A stretch of 39,074 nt of DNA from positions 1 through 39,074 of the forward strand of contig NZ_JAFFSU010000044.1 in the NCBI RefSeq assembly GCF_017948455.1. The letters run 5' to 3'. A model generated the notes under the pieces. That model was not told the DNA's origin, made no database searches, and was given only the letters and a program-made list of their open reading frames with translations. Position 1 is the stretch's first letter; each line of letters opens with the position of its first letter. The translations under genes and the position numbers were made by a program. The DNA is from Streptomyces sp. GESEQ-4 (lineage in GTDB: Bacteria; Actinomycetota; Actinomycetes; Streptomycetales; Streptomycetaceae). Below are positions 22,914 through 31,159 of this stretch, in pieces.

Positions 22914-25841
22914 CTAAGACCCCTGCGTAGCGACGTCGAAGACGTGCATCACCCCCCGATCGCTGCCCTCCGGCAGGAGAACCGCGTCCACGACCTTCCC
23001 GGGGTCGAGCCCCGCCGGGCTCGTCGCGAACACGCGAAACGTGCCGTCGGTGCTCGGTCCAGCCGTGTTGTTGCGGCCTGTCACGGTGACGAGCGCCGTG
23101 TTGCCTGCCGACGCGGGCGCGGCCCAGTCGCCGAGTTCGACGGGGACCCGCTGAGTCGAGCCGTCCGTGTAGACCACCGTCGCCGTTCCCGCCGCAGGGC
23201 CGTTCGTCGCCAGGCCGAGGAAGGAGACGCTGTCGGCCCGTGTGTTCGGCAGGTCGACGCGCTGGCCGTGTGGGATCCAGTTGTCCGGCGTGCCCGGCGC
23301 GGTGTCGGGCCAGGTGAACGTGATCCCCGTACCGGCGATCGGGAGTCGGGCGCCGGGAGACGCTCCGGCCGCCGCGAGGCTCTCGCGGGACAGGGACCAG
23401 TCGCTGAGGTCGAGGGAGCCGAGGTCGCCCCGCCCGTCGGGGGTCGTACCGGCGTTGTTGCGCGCGTCGGTGCCGTCGGCGTAGGAGGGCGGCACGTCGC
23501 CGGCACCGGTGCCCCACGTTCCCGGAGTGGCCGACATCGAGAAGTCGAGCGTGCCCCCGGAGCGAACGAGCCTCGCATCGATCCAAGTCGCGCTCTGCGC
23601 CGCCCGGTTGACGCGCAGCCCGGTGGTGTACCGCTTCCCGTCCTCGACGCCCTTAGCCCTGATTCGGATGTCCCGGCGGTCCACGCCCACGGGGTCGATG
23701 GTGATCCTCTCGAACATCGGCGCGCTGACGACGAGGTCGCCGGTGCCGTAGATCGTCGGGAACACACCGAGGTGGGCGAACACGTACCACGCGCTCAGCG
23801 AACCCTGGTCGTCGTTGCCCGGCAGTCCCGACGGCGAGGTGTCGTACAGCTCCTCAACGGCCCTGTACAGCACGTCCGTTGCCTTCTCGGGCGCCCGCAG
23901 CCAGTTGTAGACCCACGGCGTGCTGAACGCCGGCTGGTTGGAGAGGTAGTTCCCGGTCTGGGTGTACGCGCCCGCGTCCAGCTGCTCCATCAGGACGTCG
24001 AGCGCCGTCGTCGACGCCTCGATCCCGCCGCGCTTCTCGATGAGCGCCGCGAGATTGTGCGGGACGAGCCAGCCGTACTGGTAGCCGGTGGACTGGTTGA
24101 ACTGGCCGCGCCCCGCGCCGTCCTCACGTACCCGCAGGTCGAAGTTCCGGTCGAAGCCGGTGCGTTCGCGCGGGCGGATGTGCCGGGTCTGCGGATCGAA
24201 GACGTTCATCCAGTTCTGGGCGCGCGCCATGAAGACGTCGTACGACCGCTTGTCGCCGAGCCGCTGGGCCAGCTGGGCGATCGCGAAGTCGTCGATGGAG
24301 TACTCCAGGACCCGTGAGGTGGCGAAGTCGCCCTTGCGGTTCTCGATCATCCCGGTGGCGAGGTACTGGTAGCCGTCCGTGCGGGTCGTCCGCGTCGCGG
24401 GAAGCCGCTGCGTGGAGACCATGGACTTCAGCGCGGCCTCGCGGTTGTAGTCGGTCGCCCCCATGTCGTCCAGGGTCGACACGATCACCTGGAGGTTGTC
24501 CCCCTGCATACGGGCCGCTCCCGGCGCCCAGGAGCCCGTCTGCCGGGTGAGCTGCACGATCGACTGGTTGATGTCGCTCGCCACCTTCGGGAACGTGAGC
24601 CCGATGAGCTGCGCCTGGCTGCGGTACATGTCCCAGCCGGAGCCCGCGAAGTTCTTGTAGAAGTGACGGCCGCGCTCGACGGTGTGGACCTTGTTGTCGT
24701 AGCCGAGGTACTCGCCGTTCACGTCGTCCCGGATGTTCGGGTGCAGGAAGGCGTGGTAGAGGGCCGTGTAGAACGTCGTACGCCGCTCGTCGGTGCCGCC
24801 GTCGACGTCGATCGTGCTGAGCGCGTCCTTCCAGAGGCGTGCCGCCCGGTCCCGGACGGTGCCGAAGCCCGCCCTGCCGACTTCCCGGTCACGGTTCTCG
24901 GCGGCGTTCTCGACGCTGACGAAGCTGAGGCCGGTCTTCGAGGTCACCTTGGCGCCGTCGGCGAAGGTGATCCAGGCGCCGGTGTCGTGCCGGTAGTCGA
25001 CGCTCACGTCGTCCGTGCTCTTCAGGACGTGCGTCGCGCCGGCGGTCATCCCGCCGTCCTTCCAGACGCCGTACGACGCGAAGTCCCTGTCGTACGTGGT
25101 CGAGAAGTACGTCTTGTAGTAGTTGCCGTTGTCGCACACGTCGACGCCGTACGTCCATCCGCTCACGGTGCGGGTCTCAGGGTCGATCGTCACCTCGCTG
25201 CCGAAGGTGCGGTTGTTCGGCCCCGACACGTCGAGGAGGAGCGTCGAATCCCCGCTCCTGGGGAAGTCGAAGGTGCTCACGGCCGTGCGCGCGCTCGCCG
25301 TGAGTCCGGCGCTGACGCCGTTGTCCAGGTCGACCGAGTAGTAGCCGGGGTCGGCGGTCTCGTTCGCGTGGTCGAAGCCCAGGTAGTAGTCCTTGATGTT
25401 CGTCGAGGGATCGACCGGCAGGACATCGTTGTCGAGGTGTCCGGCGAAGGGGATCACCGGGAACTCGTAGCCGCCGTAGCGGCCTGTGCAGCCGGAGCCG
25501 GAATACCGCGTCATGCCGAACCCGCGGATGAGGTCGGCCGTGTATTCGTACCCGCCCTTCTCGCCGACGAGCGCCGGGCCCGGCTTGTACGTGGTCGGGC
25601 TCGACTGCACCATCCCGAACGGCACCGCGGCGCCCGGGTAGGTGTTGCCGTACGCGTCGTTGCTCTTGTTCTGGGTCGTGTCCATCTCGGTGCCGATGAA
25701 CTGGTCGACGGCCTCGAAGGGCGCGAGCTCCGAGGCCGCGGCGGTCGGGGCGGCGACGAGCGACGTCGACAGCAGTGCGGCCAGGGAGCAGGCCGCGCGC
25801 ACGGGCAGGCGCCACGTGCGCGCGGATTTCCGGAAGGGCAT
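22914..25841 (-). CDS. Secreted GH92 family alpha-mannosidase
   Basis: 975 residues. A signal peptide with a basic start and hydrophobic core covers about residues 1-36 (cleavage near AAA/SELAP). The GH92 N-terminal domain begins VDQFIGTEMDT and contains AYGNTYPGAAVPFGMVQ. The core has SGWDMYRSQAQL and the hallmark GLPGNDDQGSLSAWYVFAHLGVFP, with the acidic pair that acts as general base in the calcium-dependent inverting mechanism. Past about residue 770 is an extra beta-rich domain (APGTPDNWIPHGQRVDLP, then TATVVYTDGSTQRVPVELGDW), which may bind carbohydrate. It likely trims alpha-linked mannose from outside glycans. The ATG has AAGGGA upstream. Confidence 0.93.
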   Translation of the reverse strand: MPFRKSARTWRLPVRAACSLAALLSTSLVAAPTAAASELAPFEAVDQFIGTEMDTTQNKSNDAYGNTYPGAAVPFGMVQSSPTTYKPGPALVGEKGGYEYTADLIRGFGMTRYSGSGCTGRYGGYEFPVIPFAGHLDNDVLPVDPSTNIKDYYLGFDHANETADPGYYSVDLDNGVSAGLTASARTAVSTFDFPRSGDSTLLLDVSGPNNRTFGSEVTIDPETRTVSGWTYGVDVCDNGNYYKTYFSTTYDRDFASYGVWKDGGMTAGATHVLKSTDDVSVDYRHDTGAWITFADGAKVTSKTGLSFVSVENAAENRDREVGRAGFGTVRDRAARLWKDALSTIDVDGGTDERRTTFYTALYHAFLHPNIRDDVNGEYLGYDNKVHTVERGRHFYKNFAGSGWDMYRSQAQLIGLTFPKVASDINQSIVQLTRQTGSWAPGAARMQGDNLQVIVSTLDDMGATDYNREAALKSMVSTQRLPATRTTRTDGYQYLATGMIENRKGDFATSRVLEYSIDDFAIAQLAQRLGDKRSYDVFMARAQNWMNVFDPQTRHIRPRERTGFDRNFDLRVREDGAGRGQFNQSTGYQYGWLVPHNLAALIEKRGGIEASTTALDVLMEQLDAGAYTQTGNYLSNQPAFSTPWVYNWLRAPEKATDVLYRAVEELYDTSPSGLPGNDDQGSLSAWYVFAHLGVFPTIYGTGDLVVSAPMFERITIDPVGVDRRDIRIRAKGVEDGKRYTTGLRVNRAAQSATWIDARLVRSGGTLDFSMSATPGTWGTGAGDVPPSYADGTDARNNAGTTPDGRGDLGSLDLSDWSLSRESLAAAGASPGARLPIAGTGITFTWPDTAPGTPDNWIPHGQRVDLPNTRADSVSFLGLATNGPAAGTATVVYTDGSTQRVPVELGDWAAPASAGNTALVTVTGRNNTAGPSTDGTFRVFATSPAGLDPGKVVDAVLLPEGSDRGVMHVFDVATQGS

Positions 25842-25984
25842 GCGCGTTCCCTTTCACGCGGGGATCGGAATCGCGCAAGTATCCGGCCCGAAGTCGTTGT
25901 TCGTCCGACAGCCGGTCGACCTGCAGGCCAACGAACGGTGTGGCTCAGAACTACTCGACTCTGCGCGTGTGAAGCGTGACGCCT

Positions 25985-26413
25985 TCAGGGCCGGGGCGCG
26001 GAGGAGGCGGTGGTGCCGGCACGGGAACGGTTGGCGCGGATCTCGTCGTGGTGGTCGGCCGCCCAGCCGATCAGCTGCTTGACGATCTCGTTCAGGCCGC
26101 CGGCGAGCGGGGCGAGCGCGTACTCGACGCGCGGTGGCACCTCGGCGTAGGCGGTACGGCTGATCAACCCGTCCTCTGTGAGTTGGCGAAGGGTGTGGGT
26201 CAGCATGCGCTGGGAGATGCCCGGGATCTGGCGCTGCAAGTCGGTGTAGCGCATGGGGCCGCCCTCCAGGACGGCGATGATCAACATGCTCCACTTGTCG
26301 CCCACCCGATCGAGTACCTGGCGGATGAAGTCCATCTGTTCGGCGGGGATGCTCGCGCACGGCCCGACCGCAGCCGCCATCCCGATACCCGCGCTGTCCT
26401 GCATAGCGCCCAT
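25985..26413 (-). CDS. HxlR family winged-helix regulator
   Basis: 142 residues. It has the HxlR layout: VLDRVGDKWSMLIIAVLEGGPMRYTDLQRQIPGISQRMLTHTLRQLTEDGLI, then a wing with RVEYALAPLAGGL. HxlR proteins are dimeric winged-helix regulators that often respond to aldehydes or thiol stress and control a neighbouring oxidoreductase. The start may be ATG 26413 or 26404. It is divergent from the SDR gene, which is the probable target. A short inverted repeat GTAT...ATAC (26446-26461) in the gap could be its site. Confidence 0.9.
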   Translation of the reverse strand: MGAMQDSAGIGMAAAVGPCASIPAEQMDFIRQVLDRVGDKWSMLIIAVLEGGPMRYTDLQRQIPGISQRMLTHTLRQLTEDGLISRTAYAEVPPRVEYALAPLAGGLNEIVKQLIGWAADHHDEIRANRSRAGTTASSAPRP

Positions 26414-26445
26414 TCCTCTCCGTCGCGCACACCGATGTGCCTTTT

Positions 26446-26461
26446 GTATCGCCTTCCATAC
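26446..26461. promoter_or_regulatory. Possible HxlR operator
   Basis: GTAT-(8)-ATAC inverted repeat in the AT-richer stretch between the divergent HxlR and SDR genes, 33 bases before the HxlR start. It is short, so weakly supported. Confidence 0.3.
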
Positions 26462-26611
26462 TGGCTCATCATGGCGTTACGAACGAATAGTAGGAATTGC
26501 AGGTCAGGGCACGAATGCAGCCCACGCCTGATCTACCCACCTGATCCACACGCCGGCCGGGCGTCCGGCCTCCGTATGTCCCGGCGGTCACAACACGGAA
26601 GAGATCTCACT

Positions 26612-27292
26612 GTGCCCACTCTCGCCATCGTCGGCGCCGGCCCCGGCATGGGCCTGGCCATAGCGCGCACCTTCGGCAGCCGCGGCTTCGACGTCGCCCT
26701 GATCGCCCGTACCAAGGAGAAGCTGGAAACGCTGGTCGACCAGCTCGGCCAGGAAGGCATCACGGCAGCCGCGTTCCCCGCCGACATCCTCGACCGCGCC
26801 TCATTGACCGATGCCCTTGACGCGGCCAAGGCCCACTTCGGTGGCATCGACGTACTGGAGTACTCGCCCGCCCCGCACTCCCCGGTGCCCGGCATCACCT
26901 TGGCCGCTCCCTCGGAGGTCACCGTGGACAATCTGCAGCCGATGATGGAGTACAGCTTCTACGGCGCCATCGCGGCGACCCGCACGGTACTGCCCGCGAT
27001 GCGCGAGGCGGGTGCCGGGACCCTGCTGTTCACCACCGGCGGCGGTTCCGTGGACCCGGTGCCGATGTTCGGCAACGTCAACGCGTCCCAGGCAGCTCTG
27101 CGCAACTGGGTGATCAACCTGAACAAGGAACTGGCCGGCAGCGGTGTGCACGCCGCCCACGTGGCGATCAGTGTGTGGATCGGCGACGGCGGTCCGGAGG
27201 GCTTCCCAACGGCCACGTCCGAGGAGATCGCTCCTCTGTACTGGGACCTGCACGAAAACCGCGACCGCTCCGAGGCCGTCTTCGGGGCCTGA
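26612..27292 (+). CDS. SDR-fold protein lacking the catalytic Tyr and Lys
   Basis: 226 residues. The NAD(P) loop is IVGAGPGMGLAIARTF (about 6-21), and the following pattern VALIARTKEKLETL and GGIDVLEYSPAP is typical of short-chain dehydrogenases. A normal active site would read YSASKAALR; here the matching stretch is VNASQAALR, so the catalytic Tyr is Val and the Lys is Gln. It is therefore an atypical SDR, perhaps a ligand or NAD(P) sensor or an enzyme with changed chemistry. The GTG start has GGAAGAG nine bases upstream. It is divergent from HxlR and probably induced through it. Confidence 0.85.
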   Translation: MPTLAIVGAGPGMGLAIARTFGSRGFDVALIARTKEKLETLVDQLGQEGITAAAFPADILDRASLTDALDAAKAHFGGIDVLEYSPAPHSPVPGITLAAPSEVTVDNLQPMMEYSFYGAIAATRTVLPAMREAGAGTLLFTTGGGSVDPVPMFGNVNASQAALRNWVINLNKELAGSGVHAAHVAISVWIGDGGPEGFPTATSEEIAPLYWDLHENRDRSEAVFGA

Positions 27293-27324
27293 CCGGCCGG
27301 CTCACCCCGAGGCCCAGCGGCGAG

Positions 27325-27495
27325 CTACTGATCGCGCTGGGCCTCTGTCTTGGCCTCGGCCAGGGTCTTGTGGACGACACCGACCGGGACCTTCACTCCG
27401 GCCGCGATGATGCGGATGGACGCCCCGCGCTCGCGGCGGGCCGCCTCCAGGCCGACCGCCCCTTTGACGCGTATCTGGGAACCGGCGCAAATCGC
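27325..27495 (-). pseudogene. Fragment: C-terminal helix-turn-helix tail of a resolvase-like recombinase
   Basis: Read on the minus strand from about 27495 to a TAG at 27325-27327, the frame encodes GLEAARRERGASIRIIAAG, then a helix and LAEAKTEAQRDQ. This is the pattern of the small DNA-binding helix-turn-helix at the end of serine resolvases. No catalytic part is present upstream: an in-frame stop is met at about 27510. I read it as a leftover of a mobile element. The match is short, so confidence is moderate to low. Confidence 0.35.
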
Positions 27496-27673
27496 ATCTG
27501 ATGCGAACTGGCGTCATCTTGCGCCGTGTTGGCCGGGCGCGCATCGGGATGTCGCTGATCAGCAGCTAGAGGGTCACCGCCTACCTGCCGAGACGGGAGC
27601 GGGCAGGCCAGGCCCGTGTCGTTCCGCTTCGGGCTTCGCATCTGATACGAGATTCTCGCGCCGGATGCGATCT
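27492..27673. promoter_or_regulatory. Cluster of GATGCGA palindromic sites before the integrase remnant
   Basis: TCGCATC-T-GATGCGA at 27492-27506 is a perfect palindrome apart from its centre. TCGCATCTGATACGA at 27636-27650 differs from it at one base, and a half site GATGCGA lies at 27664-27670. They precede the truncated integrase and could be recombinase arm/core sites or an operator. Confidence 0.5.
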
Positions 27674-28351
27674 ACGGAACGTGATGAATTGACGGGCAGG
27701 GACGGGGCGACGCCTGGGGTCGCACGGTTGCACCTGGCCGATGGGGTGCCGCTGCCGCGGCCGGAGGAGCAGGTCTTCGAGGCGATGCTGGACGGCTGGC
27801 GCAACCAGCAGCTGGCGCGGAACCTCACGTTGTCGACCGTCAACGGCCGTGGGCGCAAGGTGCGGGCGTTCGCAGCGCACGCGGACGCCTTCCCATGGAA
27901 CTGGTCCTCGCCGCTGGCGGACGAGTGGTTCGGCGATCTGCGGGCGGTCCGTGGCCGCGTTCGCTCGACGCTGCGCAGCTACCAGGCGGCGGTGTGGCTG
28001 TTTTGCGACTACGCCACCGACCCGGCCTACGGCTGGGCCGCCGAGTGCGAGCGCCGTTTCGGACGCACCGGAGCGTTCCGCCACGTTGTCTTCCAGGCCG
28101 CGGCTCCGGTGGTCGCCCGGATGCTCGGCTACCACGACGACACCAGCGCCCGCCTCGCCGAAGAGGCCGGAGGAACCTGGCGGCACTATCCCCAGGTGAC
28201 CACTCACGGTGACCACGAGCCCTCAACAGCCGAGGAATACGCGACCCCCGATTACGCGAGGTCGCCAGTTCTGGTCTCCTCGTACGCGCCGCACGAGTAC
28301 AGCGAGGTGCAGGCGCTGGTGTGGCCGGGGCGAGGGCCAGCCATTGGGTAG
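27665..28351 (+). pseudogene. Truncated tyrosine recombinase/integrase (catalytic domain missing)
   Basis: From ATG 27665 the frame encodes the N-terminal core-binding region of a Streptomyces site-specific integrase: PRPEEQVFEAMLDGWRNQQL, then RSTLRSYQAAVWLFCDYATD and PAYGWAAECERRFG. In intact relatives a catalytic domain of some 200 residues with Arg-His-Arg-Tyr follows; here the frame goes at once into RMLGYHDDTSARLAEEAGG, then TWRHYP, a kind of tail known from the very end of such recombinases. Most of the catalytic domain seems deleted in frame. The remaining codons run through the left direct repeat and are unlikely to be functional. Confidence 0.65.
28205..28270 (+). repeat. Left imperfect direct repeat of the island
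   Basis: A stretch of 66 bases matches 32640-32704 at roughly 85 percent by eye with a one-base gap. The best conserved part is GAGGAATACGCGAC, then GATTACGCGAGGT and GCCAGTT. Confidence 0.8.
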
Positions 28352-28454
28352 CCAGGTCCAACGCGTCGGCCGCAGGACGTCGTTGACTGTTCTCGACCGC
28401 GCAGGAAGCCGAGGAAGCTATGGTGTGCATGAATGTCGGCTTTGGGAGGCGCGT
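28271..28454. other. Gap before EACC1
   Basis: 184 bases without a credible gene apart from the tail of the integrase remnant. TTGACT (28383-28388) is a possible -35 box for EACC1; a matching -10 was not found at the usual distance. Confidence 0.4.
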
Positions 28455-28793
28455 GTGCCCGACGCACAGGACCTGGTGCTCTACCTCGACATCGATGCGG
28501 ACAGCGCGGACTCGGCTGAACTCGAGCGGATACTCGGCAGGCTGGACGACGTATCGGCGGTACAAGTCGAACTCGAGGACACGGAGCGCAGCACGGCCCT
28601 TGAGGCGATCAACTCGTTCACGGTCGTCATCACCGCGTCCGGGGGCGCGGTCGGTGCCTCGGCTCTGCTGCTGAACGGGGTTCGCGAGCTCCTTGAGAGC
28701 GTGCAGGGACTGCGGAAGGCGTGGGTGCAGACCAAGGCCGGTCCCCGACCGATCGACCAGGCGGAGCCCGAGGTGGATCAGGGGCCCGCATAG
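28455..28793 (+). CDS. EACC1 (effector-associated constant component 1) family protein
   Basis: 112 residues. It begins with a strand-rich half (DLVLYLDIDADSADSAEL, ILGRLDDVSAVQVELED), passes a hydrophobic helical stretch (FTVVITASGGAVGASALLLNGVRELL) and ends in a polar tail. This matches the EACC1 family, named by comparative genomics as a constant partner of variable effectors in actinobacterial NTP-dependent conflict systems. The GTG start has GGGAGG five bases upstream, a very good site. Its last 16 bases overlap the end of the CHAT gene on the other strand, so the two converge. Its mechanism is unknown; a membrane-proximal adaptor is one suggestion. Confidence 0.8.
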   Translation: MPDAQDLVLYLDIDADSADSAELERILGRLDDVSAVQVELEDTERSTALEAINSFTVVITASGGAVGASALLLNGVRELLESVQGLRKAWVQTKAGPRPIDQAEPEVDQGPA

Positions 28794-31159
28794 GAGAAGC
28801 CGGCCCAGTAGTACGGGGCGCGCGATGCCATGGCCAGCTGCGCCGAGCGCAACGCTTCCGGAAGATCCAGGCCGTCCCCGCGCCACCGCCGGTACATCTC
28901 ACGCATCAGCTCGGCGGAGGCCGCGTCAGGCACCTGCCACGACGAGGCGATCACCGCGCGGCAGCCGCTCACCAGCATCCCGGCGGCCAGACTGATCGCC
29001 TCGTCCGGCAGTTCGAGATCGGGCACGTTCGTCTGGCAGGCCGACAGCACGGCGACCAGCAGGTGATCCTGCGGTCGCTCGAACAGCTCGCGCAGCGTGA
29101 ACCGCTCGCCCCCGGCGAGCTCCAGTCCGCTGGCCAGCGGGTCCTCGGGATCGGCCAGTCCATGGCATGAAGCGTGCAGCATGCCGACGCCGCCGAGGGC
29201 GTCCAGGATCGTCGCGCGATCGACTTCGTCGGGTTGCAGCACGCGAGCCGCGTCGAAGTATGCCGCGCCGTCCTTCACCTCCTCGTAGGCATGGTCGAGG
29301 GCGATGCCTGCGCCGGACGGCTGGGGAATCGCCAGGAATTTCGGCTCGAGTTCAGGGACCAGCCGCTGCCGCGCGAGGACGAGGGCGCCGGCCGACGGGA
29401 CGTAACGGATGCCGACTTCCTCGAGTACGTACATCCCTTCACTGCTACGTGCGGCGTGCAGCGGCACGCCGGTGAGGTATGACGTCATGACGACGTGGAC
29501 GGACGGGTAGCCCGCGACCGCCTCACGGATCGGCGCGTAGAGTGCGTCCCAGGCCCATGTGGTGACGCCCGTGACCGCGGCCCTGCGTGCCCCGGTGGGC
29601 CAGCTGCTGCCGTAGGTCGCCTGCTGGAAGTTTGCCACCGGTTCGGGAACCGGCCCGTGCGGGCAACCGGGAAGCGCGTGTGCGCTCGGTTCGCGATCCG
29701 GGTACAAGATGAACGCGGCGCCCGCCGGACGTCCGGGCACCAGGTAGACCAGCGGCGCATCGAGGTCAAGGCAGGTCATGTCCGGGATGTCGCGCAGACG
29801 CGAGAAGCCGGGCACTTTCCGTGCCTCGTCCTGGTAGTACATCACTCCGTCGCGGGCGGCTCCGCGGGATACGGCGGAGACATGCGGCGATCTGAAGGTC
29901 TCCAGCGCCCGACGCAAGGGGATCGCCAGATCGGGCCGCACCTCGCCGAGAAGGTGGAGATCCTGTTCATCGTGGGGAAATTGCTCACGCAGGGTGGTCA
30001 TCCGCGCCCGCTCGATGTGCTCGACCGCTGACACCTCCCGGCCGGGGACGGTGGCCAGCGCGGGCGCGGCCAGCGCGATCAGATCGGCGATGTCGCGCAG
30101 GAACCTCAATCGGTCCTCCTGCCGCACCTGACGCTGTGCCAGGCCGTACAGCAGATCCAATGCGCTGCATGAGGCGTCTGCGACCCCTTCGTCGTCGCTT
30201 TCGGCCAGCAGCGCGTAGGCGAGAAGCGCCGACGCTTGCTTGAACACGAAAGCATTGCGGGTGCTCAAGTGCATGGCTCGGCGGTAACCGGCAGCGGTGC
30301 CGTCGATCAAGGCTGCTGCGAGTGCCGCCTCAGGATCCCGCGGATCGACCGAGCCCGCCCCGTCGATGAGTTGTCGCGCTTCTTGGAGGTCCTGCTCCGA
30401 ACTCCCCAGCAGATAAGCGGCGTAGTGCACCAAGCCCAGCCCGGTCAGCCACTGGGCGCTCAGGAGATCACCGACCGGGATGTCAGGCCGGGGGTGACTC
30501 AGCAAGGTGTGGAACAGACCAGCCGCCTCGCTCAGCGCCAGTTGAGCGTCCTGTGCCGTGGTGTCCGGATGCGCCACGGAGACGCGCAGGCAAGTGGCCA
30601 GCACCGCCATCGTCAAGCCATCGCTGTATCTGTCCACGCATTCCCGCAGCGAGGGAATGACGCGATGGACCGCCTTCGGATCGATGCCCAGCTGGCTGCG
30701 CCGGACGGCGACCCGGCCGAGCACCAGGTGCACGTCGACCGCGACCGGCGGCGGGATCTCCCGGCCCGCGCCGAGTTCGAGCACCTGGCGGGCGTGCCGC
30801 TCGGCCTCGTCCAGGTCCGAGATCTCGAACCGGTAGTCGAAACGTTGGATATGACATGTCGCCGCTCCGGCCAGCGCCGCCAACAGGTCCTCGTTGAGCG
30901 GGAAGAGCGCCCGTCCGGCATGCGTCGCCGAGCGGATGCCGTTGAGGATGATGTGCAGCATATGGTCGAGTTCGGCGACGTTCTGCTGGAGCATCGAGCT
31001 CCACACGGTCACGACGACGGCATCGTGGTACAGCCGCAGCTGCTCGTCCGAGCCTGACTCCAGTTCGAGGATCTCGGCCCGCAGGTGGGCCGCATGCTGT
31101 TCCACGCGCGCCACACGGTCTATCGGCTCATCCGCTACGTCGTGATCAGATCCGGCCAC
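28778..31159 (-). CDS. CHAT-domain protease with helical N-terminal region
   Basis: 793 residues. About residues 1-430 are helical repeats resembling TPR-like arrays (ISDLDEAERHARQVLELGAG; LSEAAGLFHTLLSHPRPD). The last 350 residues are a CHAT (caspase-like) domain: the catalytic His is H666 in LHASCHG and the Cys is C708 in VAVLSACQTN, followed by LVSGCRAVIASSWQVPDAAS, the usual end of the fold. Both catalytic residues are present, so it should be an active cysteine peptidase. The GTG start has GGAGGGG five bases upstream, inside the preceding gene's end (25-base overlap). It is a likely effector, switched on by its helical partner. Confidence 0.92.
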   Translation of the reverse strand: MAGSDHDVADEPIDRVARVEQHAAHLRAEILELESGSDEQLRLYHDAVVVTVWSSMLQQNVAELDHMLHIILNGIRSATHAGRALFPLNEDLLAALAGAATCHIQRFDYRFEISDLDEAERHARQVLELGAGREIPPPVAVDVHLVLGRVAVRRSQLGIDPKAVHRVIPSLRECVDRYSDGLTMAVLATCLRVSVAHPDTTAQDAQLALSEAAGLFHTLLSHPRPDIPVGDLLSAQWLTGLGLVHYAAYLLGSSEQDLQEARQLIDGAGSVDPRDPEAALAAALIDGTAAGYRRAMHLSTRNAFVFKQASALLAYALLAESDDEGVADASCSALDLLYGLAQRQVRQEDRLRFLRDIADLIALAAPALATVPGREVSAVEHIERARMTTLREQFPHDEQDLHLLGEVRPDLAIPLRRALETFRSPHVSAVSRGAARDGVMYYQDEARKVPGFSRLRDIPDMTCLDLDAPLVYLVPGRPAGAAFILYPDREPSAHALPGCPHGPVPEPVANFQQATYGSSWPTGARRAAVTGVTTWAWDALYAPIREAVAGYPSVHVVMTSYLTGVPLHAARSSEGMYVLEEVGIRYVPSAGALVLARQRLVPELEPKFLAIPQPSGAGIALDHAYEEVKDGAAYFDAARVLQPDEVDRATILDALGGVGMLHASCHGLADPEDPLASGLELAGGERFTLRELFERPQDHLLVAVLSACQTNVPDLELPDEAISLAAGMLVSGCRAVIASSWQVPDAASAELMREMYRRWRGDGLDLPEALRSAQLAMASRAPYYWAGFSYAGP

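Noticed and set aside
22719..24317. Plus-strand open frame opposite GH92
   Set aside because: Antisense to an intact, family-typical enzyme; sequence is low in hydrophobic residues and has no motif.
27302..27544. Minus-strand 80-codon frame
   Set aside because: Arg/Gly/Pro-rich shadow; the resolvase-like tail lies in a different frame.
28383..28424. Promoter TTGACT with TATGGT before EACC1
   Set aside because: The two boxes are 30 bases apart, too far for a single sigma-70-type promoter.
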